36,036 bases of DNA from Bacteroidetes bacterium UBA3022 (GCA_002346225.1 DDYY01000007.1:1-36036), one strand, 5' to 3'; positions 16,809 through 25,179 are shown, counted from the first letter of the stretch. The notes: generated by a model not told the origin, from the sequence alone. Numbers and translations: made by a program.

Positions 16809-18017
16809 ATGCTTTTCAAAAACAGCCTGTTACTTCTTTTCTTAAGTTCCCTGACTATGGCAACATCCGCACAAACATTCGTGGGCTCCTGGAGAGTGGC
16901 CCTAGAAACACCCGGTGGTGAACTTCCTTTTTACCTGGAAATCTACGAGGAAGGTGCCATCCTCATGGCAGCTTTACTGAACGGTGAAGAGCAGTTGGTG
17001 ACGGCTGATATTAGTATCGAAAAGGAAACGCTCATCATTTATTCTTCAGTCTTTCATTCCGCGCTGACCATCAACCTGGACAGCACGGGTAGGGCATTGA
17101 CAGGCAGCTGGCAGGACTTTTCACGGGGACCTGACTATGCATTACCCCTCACGGGTATCAAAGATGACCACTACCGGTTTTTTGAGCATCCCGATCCGCC
17201 TGCTGCCAATATCAGTGGCAACTGGAAAACCATTTTTGATGCAGAGGGCGCTGCTACCCCTGCAATTGGCTTATTCGAACAGGAAGGCAACCACCTTACC
17301 GGAACTTTTCTGACTGCCACCGGCGATTATCGGTTTCTGGAAGGAGAAATGAGTGGCAGTGCATTCCGGCTTTCTGCTTTCGATGGTGCCCACGCTTTTC
17401 TGTTTACCGGAGAGATAAAGGAGGATGGCACACTCGAAGGGCAATTTTATTCGGGCAACCACTGGCAGGAGCCATTTGTATGCAACCGCGAAGAAAACTT
17501 CCAACTCCCCTCCCCTGATTCACTAACAACTCTGGACGGCGAAGCTTTGTCATTTTGTTTCCCGGATGCCACGGGGAAGGAGGTATGCCTCCGGGACGAG
17601 CGCTTCCGTAACAAAGTGATTATCGTTCAGATCATGGGCTCCTGGTGTCCGAACTGCATGGATGAATCTGAATACCTCGCAGACCTACACGAAAAATACC
17701 GCGACGAAGGACTGGAAATAATTGCACTGGCGTTCGAAAGGGAAACGGATGCCGAAGCCGTGGCAGCGAATTTCGAACGGCTGCGCAAAAAATTTGGCAT
17801 TACCTACCCCATGCTGCTGGCAGGCAATGCCAGTAAAAAAACAGCATCTGAAGCCTTGCCCCAATTGAATAAGGTAATCGCCTATCCTACCACAATACTA
17901 ATAGACCGGGATGGGCGCGTGCAATACATTCACACGGGCTTTAACGGCCCCGCTACAGGTAGCCTGTTTCTGACCTTCAGAGCCAAAATGGAGGGATTAA
18001 TAGAAAGCTTGCTGTAA
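16809..18017 (+). CDS. Exported thioredoxin-like (TlpA/AhpC-TSA-type) disulphide oxidoreductase
   Basis: 402 aa from the ATG at 16809; an ATG at 16788 would add seven residues. The shorter start gives a cleaner signal peptide (MLFKNSLLLLFLSSLTMATSAQ). Residues about 22-230 form an unrecognised beta-rich domain with two similar halves (FVGSWRVAL... and ISGNWKTIF...), suggesting an internal duplication. The C-terminal third is a thioredoxin fold with active site WCPNC (Cys280, Cys283) and the cis-Pro region YPTTILIDRDGRV. It probably handles thiol-disulphide exchange in the periplasm. It resembles the TlpA-family proteins common in Bacteroidetes; the substrate is unknown. Confidence 0.92.
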   Translation: MLFKNSLLLLFLSSLTMATSAQTFVGSWRVALETPGGELPFYLEIYEEGAILMAALLNGEEQLVTADISIEKETLIIYSSVFHSALTINLDSTGRALTGSWQDFSRGPDYALPLTGIKDDHYRFFEHPDPPAANISGNWKTIFDAEGAATPAIGLFEQEGNHLTGTFLTATGDYRFLEGEMSGSAFRLSAFDGAHAFLFTGEIKEDGTLEGQFYSGNHWQEPFVCNREENFQLPSPDSLTTLDGEALSFCFPDATGKEVCLRDERFRNKVIIVQIMGSWCPNCMDESEYLADLHEKYRDEGLEIIALAFERETDAEAVAANFERLRKKFGITYPMLLAGNASKKTASEALPQLNKVIAYPTTILIDRDGRVQYIHTGFNGPATGSLFLTFRAKMEGLIESLL

Positions 18018-18032
18018 ATTTTTGCATTCATA

Positions 18033-18063
18033 TTGTAGAAATTTTGAATGCTGTGTATCTTTG
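18033..18063 (+). promoter_or_regulatory. Bacteroidetes-type promoter for tRNA-Gln
   Basis: TTG at 18033-18035 and TATCTTTG at 18056-18063 are separated by 20 nt, the same arrangement as the tRNA-Lys promoter in this window. The tRNA begins 11 nt after the -7 box. Confidence 0.8.
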
Positions 18064-18074
18064 CGACTCAATTT

Positions 18075-18147
18075 TGGCCGATAGTGTAATTGGCAACACG
18101 TCTGATTTTGGTTCAGAAGAGTCTAGGTTCGACCCCTAGTCGGCCAA
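18075..18147 (+). tRNA. tRNA-Gln (anticodon TTG)
   Basis: Acceptor TGGCCGA (18075-18081) pairs with TCGGCCA (18140-18146). The anticodon stem TCTGA/TCAGA encloses loop TTTTGGT with anticodon TTG at 18108-18110. The T-arm is CTAGG/CCTAG with a GTTCGAC-type loop. CCA is not encoded. It has its own promoter and a strong terminator. Confidence 0.97.
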
Positions 18148-18151
18148 CAAG

Positions 18152-18184
18152 AGAGGTTCTGCAGGTGCAGAGCCTCTTTTTTTT
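18152..18184 (+). terminator. Rho-independent terminator of tRNA-Gln
   Basis: A 12-bp stem AGAGGTTCTGCA / TGCAGAGCCTCT (18152-18163 and 18166-18177, one G-U pair) with a GG loop is followed by a run of eight T residues. Confidence 0.9.
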
Positions 18185-18209
18185 ACCTGCTCTTGTTCAG
18201 GTAATATGT

Positions 18210-18217
18210 TATCTTTG
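18210..18217 (+). promoter_or_regulatory. -7 box (TATCTTTG) of prs
   Basis: A perfect TAnnTTTG lies 20 nt before the prs ATG. A TTG is present (18193-18195) but only 14 nt upstream, shorter than the usual 19-21. Confidence 0.55.
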
Positions 18218-18237
18218 CACCTCTTAATAACCGTTGC

Positions 18238-19179
18238 ATGGTCACCAACGACGTAAAATTATTCTCAGGAACAGTCTCGCATTATCTTGCAGAGAAGGTA
18301 GCCGATTATTACGGACAACCCCTCAGCCGGGTGCAGGTAGATCGTTTCAGCGACGGGGAGTTTCAGCCCAATATCCTGGAGTCAGTAAGGGGAAGCTATG
18401 TGTTCATTATCCAAAGCACCTTCTTCCCTTCCGATAACCTGATGGAATTGCTGTTGATGATTGATGCCGCCAAACGAGCATCAGCCTCCTATATAACAGC
18501 GGTGATTCCCTACTTCGGACTGGCGCGTCAGGACAGAAAAGACAAACCACGTGTTTCCATCGGCTCCAAACTGGTAGCCGAACTATTGACAGCTGCGGGT
18601 GCTAACCGCATTGTCACCATGGATCTACACGCCGATCAAATCCAGGGATTCTTCGATATCCCGGTAGATCACCTCAGTTCTACCGCCATCTATGTTCCCT
18701 ATATAGAAGAAGAGCTGGACCTTAAAAATGTAATCTTTGCTTCACCTGATGTGGGAAGTACCAAAAGGAACAGGCACTATGCCGTTCATTTCAATACCGA
18801 GCTGGTGATCTGCGACAAAGTGCGCAAGAAAGCCAATGAAATTGCTGAAATGACGGTTATCGGTGATGTTACGGGTAAAGATGTTATCATGATTGATGAC
18901 ATTGTAGATACAGGCCGGACACTGGCCAATGCTGCCAATATCATGATGGATAAAGGCGCGAAAAGCGTAAGCGCATATTGCACCCACCCGGTTTTATCGG
19001 GAGAAGCTTACGAAACCATCGAAAAATCTCAGCTCAAAGAACTGGTTGTTACAGATACCATTCCTTTGAAAAAAGAATCTTCGAAAATCAGAGTGCTGTC
19101 ATCGGCAAAGCTGTTCGCCCGGGCCATTCGTAATACGCATGAGCACCGTTCGATCAGTTCGCTGTTTATTAATAACTAA
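18238..19179 (+). CDS. prs: Ribose-phosphate pyrophosphokinase (PRPP synthetase)
   Basis: 313 aa, normal for class I PRPP synthetases. It makes PRPP from ribose-5-phosphate and ATP for nucleotide, His and Trp synthesis. Seen: SDGEFQPNI near residue 40, the ATP-binding flexible region YFGLARQDRKDKPR, the metal/ATP His in TMDLHADQIQGFFDIPVDHL, and the ribose-5-phosphate-binding PRPP motif DDIVDTGRT at about residues 219-227. The start is fixed by the family N-terminus (VKLFSGTVSHYLAEKVA). rplY follows 10 nt downstream, and the prs-rplY-pth order is a common bacterial arrangement. Confidence 0.98.
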   Translation: MVTNDVKLFSGTVSHYLAEKVADYYGQPLSRVQVDRFSDGEFQPNILESVRGSYVFIIQSTFFPSDNLMELLLMIDAAKRASASYITAVIPYFGLARQDRKDKPRVSIGSKLVAELLTAAGANRIVTMDLHADQIQGFFDIPVDHLSSTAIYVPYIEEELDLKNVIFASPDVGSTKRNRHYAVHFNTELVICDKVRKKANEIAEMTVIGDVTGKDVIMIDDIVDTGRTLANAANIMMDKGAKSVSAYCTHPVLSGEAYETIEKSQLKELVVTDTIPLKKESSKIRVLSSAKLFARAIRNTHEHRSISSLFINN

Positions 19180-19189
19180 AAAACTTACA

Positions 19190-19777
19190 ATGAAGACAGT
19201 TAACATTGAAGGTAAGGTAAGGACTTCAACAGGAAAGTCGGCCTCCAATGCCATTAGAAAACAAGGTAACATCCCTTGTACGCTCTATGGCTTAGGCGCC
19301 AACATCAACTTTGAAGTACCCGAGAGTGCCTTGACGAGTATTATTTACACTCCCGACTTTTTTAAGGTGAATGTTACCATCGAAGGCAATTCGTATGAGA
19401 CACTCATCAAAGACATGCAGTTCCACGGTGTAACCGACAAACTGCTCCATGTCGATTTCTTCCAGCTGGATCCCTCCAAGAAAGTACTTGCGGAAATTCC
19501 ACTTTTCCCCAAAGGCTTGTCTGTAGGTGTGAAAGCCGGTGGTAAACTGGTACAGAAAATTCGCAAGGTGAAGGTAAAAGGGTTGCCTAAAGACCTGGTA
19601 GATAAACTGTATGTAGACGTAACCCACCTGGAAATGGGTCGTTCCGTGCGCATCGGTGATATCGAAGCACCTAATCTGGAAGTTATGGGTGCCCCTGCTA
19701 TTCCGGCCATCACCTGCACTATTCCTAGGTCTATGCGTAGCAAGGCAGCAGCTGATGCCAAGAAAGAAGACGCATAA
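19190..19777 (+). CDS. rplY: 50S ribosomal protein L25/general stress protein Ctc
   Basis: 195 aa from the ATG at 19190; a longer open frame from 19139 would overlap prs, and its extra residues do not fit the family. The N-terminal L25 domain (MKTVNIEGKVRTSTGKSASN, then IRKQGNIPCTLYG) binds 5S rRNA. The C-terminal TL5-type beta domain follows (VLAEIPLFPKGLSVGVKAGG onward). The acidic/basic Ala-Lys tail is usual. It is 10 nt after prs and is followed by a terminator directly upstream of pth. Confidence 0.97.
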   Translation: MKTVNIEGKVRTSTGKSASNAIRKQGNIPCTLYGLGANINFEVPESALTSIIYTPDFFKVNVTIEGNSYETLIKDMQFHGVTDKLLHVDFFQLDPSKKVLAEIPLFPKGLSVGVKAGGKLVQKIRKVKVKGLPKDLVDKLYVDVTHLEMGRSVRIGDIEAPNLEVMGAPAIPAITCTIPRSMRSKAAADAKKEDA

Positions 19778-19812
19778 CCGGATAGGTCAGATATTTATTG
19801 CTAATGAAACAG

Positions 19813-19839
19813 AAGCCGGTCCAGTACCGGCTTTTTTTT
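19813..19839 (+). terminator. Rho-independent terminator between rplY and pth
   Basis: An 8-bp stem AAGCCGGT/ACCGGCTT (19813-19820, 19826-19833) with a 5-nt loop is followed by eight T residues. The T run ends only 3 nt before the pth ATG, so it either ends the prs-rplY transcript or acts as a leader hairpin for pth. Confidence 0.85.
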
Positions 19840-19842
19840 AAT

Positions 19843-20415
19843 ATGTCTGAAAGAACTTTTCTCATCGCCTGCCTGGGAAACCCGGGACCCGAGTACACCC
19901 ATACCCGGCACAATATCGGATTTGAAGTGGCCGACCTCCTGGCCGAGCAGCTCGACTGCAAGTGGGAAGACAAACGCTTCGCCTGGCATACTGCCGGTAG
20001 CGTAAAGGGCAGAAAAATCATTCTGATTAAGCCTACTACCTACATGAATCTAAGCGGCAGGGCAGTGCTTTACTGGTTGCAGCACTATAAGCTCGATAAC
20101 GAACAACTGCTGGTAGTAACGGACGACATCAATCTGGCATCCGGACAAATCCGCATCAAAGCCAAGGGCAGCGACGGCGGACATAACGGACTGAGAAATA
20201 TTCAGGAAATGCTGGGTACCCGCGATTTCCCGCGACTGCGTTTTGGTGTAGGCAATGATTTTGCTCCCGGTCAGCAGGTGCATTATGTGCTTGGCAAGTG
20301 GCCCCCCGAAGAAGCTGCGCTGATCAAGGAGCGCCTAGCCATAGCAGCAGATGCCGTCAGGAGCTTTGCCCTGGAAGGGCTCGAGCGCGCTATGAATCAG
20401 TTCAATGGCGCGTAA
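19843..20415 (+). CDS. pth: Peptidyl-tRNA hydrolase
   Basis: 190 aa. Pth releases peptides from tRNA when translation aborts. Seen: CLGNPGPEYTHTRHNIGFEV with the conserved Asn13 and catalytic His23, KPTTYMNLSGRAV, the catalytic Asp region VVTDDINLASGQIRIK, and SDGGHNGLRNI. The length is standard. The ATG at 19843 is preferred over an upstream ATG at 19798 because the extra 15 residues would be read through the terminator hairpin and are not part of the family. Confidence 0.97.
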   Translation: MSERTFLIACLGNPGPEYTHTRHNIGFEVADLLAEQLDCKWEDKRFAWHTAGSVKGRKIILIKPTTYMNLSGRAVLYWLQHYKLDNEQLLVVTDDINLASGQIRIKAKGSDGGHNGLRNIQEMLGTRDFPRLRFGVGNDFAPGQQVHYVLGKWPPEEAALIKERLAIAADAVRSFALEGLERAMNQFNGA

Positions 20416-20461
20416 TGGGATTTTAGTAGGTGCTTTTCCGCTGTTTGCCCACATTTATCAA

Positions 20462-20469
20462 TAACTTTG
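20462..20469 (+). promoter_or_regulatory. -7 box (TAACTTTG) of the FAH/E1 operon
   Basis: A perfect TAnnTTTG ends 9 nt before the ATG at 20479. A TTG lies 14 nt upstream (20445-20447), closer than consensus. It would give a nearly leaderless message. Confidence 0.5.
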
Positions 20470-20478
20470 CACCGGTTT

Positions 20479-21087
20479 ATGAAGTGCATTTGCATCGGCA
20501 GGAATTACGGCGAACACGCCAAAGAACTAAACAATCCGGTTCCGGAAAATCCGGTGGTTTTTCTCAAGCCATCCACCGCGGTTTTGCATGGCAAAGACTT
20601 TTACCACCCGGAATTCAGCAATGATATCCACTACGAATGCGAATTGCTCGTGCGCATTGGTAAACAAGGTAAGCACATCGCAAAGGAATTTGCCCACCAT
20701 TATATCGATGCCCTTTCGGTGGGAATAGATTTTACAGCCCGGGATGTACAGGCAAGGCAGAAAGAAAAAGGACTCCCCTGGGAAATCGCCAAAGCTTTCG
20801 ACCAATCCGCAGTGGTCGGCCAGTGGGTAACCTGGGATAAGCAACAAGATTTGACCGATTGCTTCTTTGGACTACAACGCAACCAGCAATGGGTGCAGCA
20901 GGGAAATTCCCGCGATATGCTGTTCCCTATTACAGATATTATCCATTATGTTTCCCGGTATTTTACCCTGCAACAAGGCGATGTGCTCTTCACGGGCACA
21001 CCTGCTGGTGTTGGAAAAATAAATATTGGCGATCACCTGGAAGGCTATCTCCTGCAGCAAAAACTGCTGGAGGTATTTATCAAATAA
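20479..21087 (+). CDS. Fumarylacetoacetate hydrolase (FAH) family protein
   Basis: 202 aa from the ATG at 20479; a TTG start at 20467 would lie inside the -7 box. Family signs: MKCICIGRNYGEHAKELNN, the metal-binding Glu pair in YECELLVRIGK (Glu53, Glu55), the Asp in VGIDFTARDVQ, and the C-terminal LFTGTPAGVGKINIGD. It matches short FAH-domain enzymes such as acylpyruvases or oxaloacetate decarboxylases (YcgM/FAHD1 type), which cleave C-C bonds in 2-oxo acids using a divalent metal. It sits 6 nt before the E1 dehydrogenase gene, so it is likely in the same operon and linked to 2-oxoacid metabolism (inference). Confidence 0.94.
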   Translation: MKCICIGRNYGEHAKELNNPVPENPVVFLKPSTAVLHGKDFYHPEFSNDIHYECELLVRIGKQGKHIAKEFAHHYIDALSVGIDFTARDVQARQKEKGLPWEIAKAFDQSAVVGQWVTWDKQQDLTDCFFGLQRNQQWVQQGNSRDMLFPITDIIHYVSRYFTLQQGDVLFTGTPAGVGKINIGDHLEGYLLQQKLLEVFIK

Positions 21088-21093
21088 TCATCC

Positions 21094-23172
21094 ATGACAC
21101 AACAAGAGACCGCAGAAATGCTGGACATCCGGATACTGACCCAGGCTTACCGAAAAATGTATACCAGTAAGGTCATGGCAGATGTTTTCGATGAGAACAG
21201 GCAGGTATGCATTTTCGTACACGCCAACAGCCGGGGTCATGAAGCCATACAACTCGCAGCATCCATGCAACTCAAGCCCTGCGACTGGGCGAGTTTGTAT
21301 TACAGGGATGACAGCATGCTCCTCGGAATGGGCTGGGAACCTTATGAAATCCTGCTGCAACAGATGGCCAAGCGCGACGACCCCTTTTCGGGTGGCCGCA
21401 ACTACTATTGCCATCCCAGCTACCGCGGTAAGGACAAACCACAAATGATACACCAGAGCTCTGCAACAGGTATGCAGGCTATTCCTACCACTGGCATCGC
21501 ACAGGGTATTCACTATATGACTGAACAGGGGCTGCTGGAAACAGCTGCAGAAAACCCCATTGTTATTTGCTCCCTGGGCGATGGCTCCATGACAGAAGGA
21601 GAAGTATCTGAAGCACTACAGTTTGCCACGCTGAAAGGATTACCCATCATTTACCTGGTGCAGGACAACGACTGGGGCATTTCTGTTACAGGAGCAGAAG
21701 CAAGGGCTATGAACGCCTTTGAATATGCGGCCGGCTTCCCCGGACTCAAGAGAGTGCAGGTAGATGGCAGCAATTTCCTGGAAAGCTGGCACATCATGGC
21801 CGAAGCGATTGAATATGTCAGGTCGGAAAGAAAACCGGTGCTGGTACACGCTAAAGTGCCGCTGCTCGGACATCATACCTCAGGCGTGCGCAAGGAAATG
21901 TACCGGACAGAAGTAGACCTGGAAATGCATGGAAGAAGGGATCCTCTGCCGCGTTTGCGCAGTCTGCTGCTGGACATGGGCATGCCGGAATCCGAACTAC
22001 TGGAAATAGAAGCACAACTGAATACATCAGTACGAAGCGATTTCAAGCGGGTGCTGGAATCTGCAGAACCAGACCCTGCAACAGTAGCCGACCATGAATT
22101 TGCCCCGTCTCCTATTCAGGAAGAAAAAGGTACAAGAGCCCCCGAAGGCGCACCTGTGGTCATCATGGTGGATGCAGCACTACACGCCATGGATGAAATC
22201 TTAAATCAATATCCCGAAGCCTTGCTGTATGGCCAGGATGTGGGAAGACGTCTGGGTGGCGTATTCAGAGAAGCTGCAACACTGGCAGCAAAATACGGCG
22301 ACCATCGTGTATTCAACACTGCTATACAGGAAGCCTATCTGGTAGGCTCTACAGCAGGAATGAGTGCTGTTGGTGCCAAACCGGTAGTAGAAATTCAATT
22401 CGCGGATTATATATGGACAGGTGTCAACCAGCTGGTGACCGAATTGTCTAAATCATGTTACCTCACCAACGGGAAATGGCCGGTTAGTGCCATTATTCGC
22501 GTGCCCATCGGTGCTTATGGCAGCGGCGGCCCTTATCACAGCGGGTCCATAGAATCATCTATCACTGCGCTCAAGGGCATTAAGGTGGTGTATCCTTCCA
22601 ATGCAGCCGATATGAAAGGGCTGATGAAGGGTGCGTTCCACGACCCCAATCCGGTAATCATGTTCGAACACAAAGGACTCTACTGGAGCAAAGTCCCCGG
22701 CACCCAGGCCGCCAAAACACCCGATCCGGCAGAAGACTATGTCATACCTTTAGGTAAGGCCCGGATTTTCCAGCATGCCTCCGAAGACATGATTGAAAAC
22801 GGAGAGAGCATGGTCATCATTACATACGGCATGGGTGTGCACTGGGCCCTAAACGCTTCTAAAGCTTATCCCGGACAAGTGGAAATCCTGGACCTTCGTA
22901 CGCTGTATCCCTACGATTGGGACGCCATTCGCGATGCTGTAGCACGCCACAATAAATGCTTCGTCCTGACCGAAGAGCCTATTATCAATTCCTTTGCACA
23001 GGCACTTGCCGGTCGCATTGCCAGCGAATGCTTCGAATTACTGGATGCACCTATCCGTCTCCTGGGCGCCCTGAACCTTCCTGCTGTTCCCCTGAACTCA
23101 GGTCTGGAAAAAGCCATGTTGCCCAATCAGGACAAGGTGCAGGCCATTATTGAAGAGCTGCTCTCCTGGTAG
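21094..23172 (+). CDS. Fused alpha/beta E1 component of a 2-oxoacid dehydrogenase (branched-chain or pyruvate type)
   Basis: 692 aa carrying both E1 subunits in one chain. The alpha half (about residues 10-330) contains the thiamine-diphosphate motif beginning GDGSMTEGEVSEAL near residue 162 and ending in QDND. The beta half (about 350-692) has LYGQDVGRRLGGVFREA, NTAIQEAYLVGSTAGMS, EIQFADYIW and PIGAYGSGGPYHSGSIES. It decarboxylates a 2-oxoacid and passes the acyl group to lipoyl-E2. The alpha part (SLYYRDDSMLLGMG, HQSSATGMQAIPTTG) looks closer to branched-chain E1, but specificity is not proven. No E2 or E3 gene is in the window. Confidence 0.94.
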   Translation: MTQQETAEMLDIRILTQAYRKMYTSKVMADVFDENRQVCIFVHANSRGHEAIQLAASMQLKPCDWASLYYRDDSMLLGMGWEPYEILLQQMAKRDDPFSGGRNYYCHPSYRGKDKPQMIHQSSATGMQAIPTTGIAQGIHYMTEQGLLETAAENPIVICSLGDGSMTEGEVSEALQFATLKGLPIIYLVQDNDWGISVTGAEARAMNAFEYAAGFPGLKRVQVDGSNFLESWHIMAEAIEYVRSERKPVLVHAKVPLLGHHTSGVRKEMYRTEVDLEMHGRRDPLPRLRSLLLDMGMPESELLEIEAQLNTSVRSDFKRVLESAEPDPATVADHEFAPSPIQEEKGTRAPEGAPVVIMVDAALHAMDEILNQYPEALLYGQDVGRRLGGVFREAATLAAKYGDHRVFNTAIQEAYLVGSTAGMSAVGAKPVVEIQFADYIWTGVNQLVTELSKSCYLTNGKWPVSAIIRVPIGAYGSGGPYHSGSIESSITALKGIKVVYPSNAADMKGLMKGAFHDPNPVIMFEHKGLYWSKVPGTQAAKTPDPAEDYVIPLGKARIFQHASEDMIENGESMVIITYGMGVHWALNASKAYPGQVEILDLRTLYPYDWDAIRDAVARHNKCFVLTEEPIINSFAQALAGRIASECFELLDAPIRLLGALNLPAVPLNSGLEKAMLPNQDKVQAIIEELLSW

Positions 23173-23199
23173 TATTTATATGCACAATTTGCGTATAAG

Positions 23200-23229
23200 A
23201 ATCCTTCCTATATTAGTTTAGGATTTTTT
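23200..23229 (+). terminator. Likely terminator after the E1 gene
   Basis: AATCCT (23200-23205) pairs with AGGATT (23220-23225), or the inner TCCTA with TAGGA, followed by six T residues. The stem is short. It ends just before the GNAT -7 box. Confidence 0.45.
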
Positions 23230-23232
23230 CTA

Positions 23233-23240
23233 TATCTTTG
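23233..23240 (+). promoter_or_regulatory. -7 box (TATCTTTG) of the GNAT/symporter/racemase operon
   Basis: A perfect TAnnTTTG lies 15 nt before the ATG at 23256. No consensus TTG is at the expected spacing; TTA at 23213 is a poor match. Confidence 0.5.
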
Positions 23241-23255
23241 CGGTATCCAATTTCC

Positions 23256-23741
23256 ATGACTATCACATGGAATCATCCAAAATATACGGTTATGCAAGAT
23301 CAACTTGAAATAGTTGTCTATGATTCATTTACGAATCCCGGAGAACTCGGAAAACAATCACTCGCCCAGTTCCTGTATACCCATCTGGAACAATACGGTG
23401 ATAAGCTGGAGGATATCACTACCTGTCTGGAATACGCCTTAAAAGAACGTCCATCTTTCGGAGGCTATGTGTTCGCTGCCTATATGGAAAAAGAGCTGGT
23501 GGGTGTAGTGGTCATCAATCAGACGGGTATGGAAGGTTACATACCCGAAAATATTCTCGTCTATATCGCTACCCACAATGGCTACCGGGGCAAGGGTATC
23601 GGCAAAAAGCTGATGCAAAAAGCCATCGAAACCACCAAGGGCAACATTGCCTTACATGTGGAGCCCGACAACCCCGCCCGCCTGTTGTACGAGAAACTGG
23701 GTTTTACCAATAAATACCTTGAAATGCGTTTAACGAAATAA
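23256..23741 (+). CDS. GNAT-family N-acetyltransferase
   Basis: 161 aa using the ATG at 23256; an ATG at 23292 is also possible, and an earlier TTG start would fall inside the -7 box. The acetyl-CoA-binding motif is clear: ILVYIATHNGYRGKGIGKKL, then the C-terminal NPARLLYEKLGFTNKYLEM. The acceptor is unknown. It is first in a compact operon: the sodium symporter gene starts 7 nt after the stop and the racemase-like gene overlaps that. The acceptor might therefore be an amino acid or amine handled by these partners (inference). Confidence 0.93.
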   Translation: MTITWNHPKYTVMQDQLEIVVYDSFTNPGELGKQSLAQFLYTHLEQYGDKLEDITTCLEYALKERPSFGGYVFAAYMEKELVGVVVINQTGMEGYIPENILVYIATHNGYRGKGIGKKLMQKAIETTKGNIALHVEPDNPARLLYEKLGFTNKYLEMRLTK

Positions 23742-23748
23742 ATATTGA

Positions 23749-25179
23749 ATGCACAACATTGATATATTTATTTTTGTATTTTATATGTTGGTCATGGTGG
23801 GAATAGGTATCTATTTCAACCGAAAAAATACCGGGCATGACGACTACTACGCAGGTGGAAGAGGCATGGGCAGTGGTCATATAGGATTATCTGTTGTTGC
23901 TACTGACGTAGGCGGTGGATTCAGTATCGGGCTGGGTGGACTGGGATTTGCCATCGGTATTTCCGGTTCCTGGATGCTATTTACCGGACTCATTGGTGCC
24001 TGGCTGAGTGCGATATTTCTGATTCCTGTGGTATATCCTGCAGGAAGAGATCAGCGCCTGCTGAGTTTCCCGCAATGGCTGCAGTCGCGGTACAACAAAC
24101 GCGTAGCCATCATAGCGGGTGTCATCAGCGGCATAGGCTACCTGGGCTTTACTGCCTCCCAGATGTTGGCAGGAGCCAAACTCGCTTCCGGCGTTTTTCC
24201 TGAACTGGATTTACAGACTGCCCTTTTTATTATGGGCGGCTTTGCCATCGTATATACGGCACTGGGAGGACTTAAAGCGGTAATCTATACCGACTCCATC
24301 CAGTGGTTGATTTTACTCATCGGACTGGTATTTGTCGGCCTGCCACTTGGATATGCAAGTGTTGGCGGTATGGATGCCATTCGGACTGCCCTACCTGCAG
24401 AATTATTGCGCCTTGACAATATCGGTTTTCCGCAAATTCTCAATTGGGCTGTCACCATCATTCCTATCTGGTTTATCGGAATGACGCTCTACCAGCGCAT
24501 CTATGCCTGTAAGGATGAGCAGACCGCCAGGAAGGCATGGTACATCGCTGGTTTATTTGAATATCCTGTCATGGCATTTATGGGTGTCGGATTGGGCCTG
24601 CTTTCCAAGGTAGCCGCCGAGCAAGGAATGTTTGCTCCCGATGGCTTTACCAGCGCGGCCGGCATGGATGCTGAAATAGGATTACCCATATTTCTGCGCT
24701 ACATACTGCCGGTAGGTGGCATGGGGATTATGCTCAGCGCTTATTTTTCTGCCATACTCTCCACAGCCGACAGTTGCCTGATGGCAGCCAGCGGCAACCT
24801 CGTGCACGATATCATTCCTAAAAACAAAACCTTTCAAACCCTGAAAGGATCGCAGCTGGCCACACTGCTATTAGGCATAGTGGCATTGCTGCTCGCATCG
24901 AACATGCAAAGTGTCTTAGACCTTATGTTGCACTCTTATGCCATCATGGTAAGTGGCATGTTTATTCCCGTTGTCGGATTGCTGTTCTTTGCACAACCTA
25001 AAGCAAAGGCGGCAGTAGGCGCCATGATCAGTGGCGGCGGCAGCACCCTGTTGCTTACACTATCGGGCATTGCACTACCCTTTGGATTCGATCCCATCAT
25101 CCCTGGTATACTTATTTCTTTTATAATATTTGTATTTATACAAAAAATGAAACCGCATGGCATATCTGGAGTTAAATAG
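23749..25179 (+). CDS. Sodium:solute symporter (SSS family)
   Basis: 476 aa with about 13 hydrophobic segments. SSS hallmarks: YYAGGRGMGSGHIGLSVVAT after TM1, the family signature region GGLKAVIYTDSIQW (about residues 180-193), and the sodium-site helix YFSAILSTADSCLMAASGN (about residues 333-351). Substrates in this family include proline, pantothenate, sugars and carboxylates; none can be assigned by eye. The last 23 nt overlap the start of the racemase-like gene in another frame, so the two are translated together, suggesting that the transported solute is the racemase's substrate or product. Confidence 0.94.
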   Translation: MHNIDIFIFVFYMLVMVGIGIYFNRKNTGHDDYYAGGRGMGSGHIGLSVVATDVGGGFSIGLGGLGFAIGISGSWMLFTGLIGAWLSAIFLIPVVYPAGRDQRLLSFPQWLQSRYNKRVAIIAGVISGIGYLGFTASQMLAGAKLASGVFPELDLQTALFIMGGFAIVYTALGGLKAVIYTDSIQWLILLIGLVFVGLPLGYASVGGMDAIRTALPAELLRLDNIGFPQILNWAVTIIPIWFIGMTLYQRIYACKDEQTARKAWYIAGLFEYPVMAFMGVGLGLLSKVAAEQGMFAPDGFTSAAGMDAEIGLPIFLRYILPVGGMGIMLSAYFSAILSTADSCLMAASGNLVHDIIPKNKTFQTLKGSQLATLLLGIVALLLASNMQSVLDLMLHSYAIMVSGMFIPVVGLLFFAQPKAKAAVGAMISGGGSTLLLTLSGIALPFGFDPIIPGILISFIIFVFIQKMKPHGISGVK

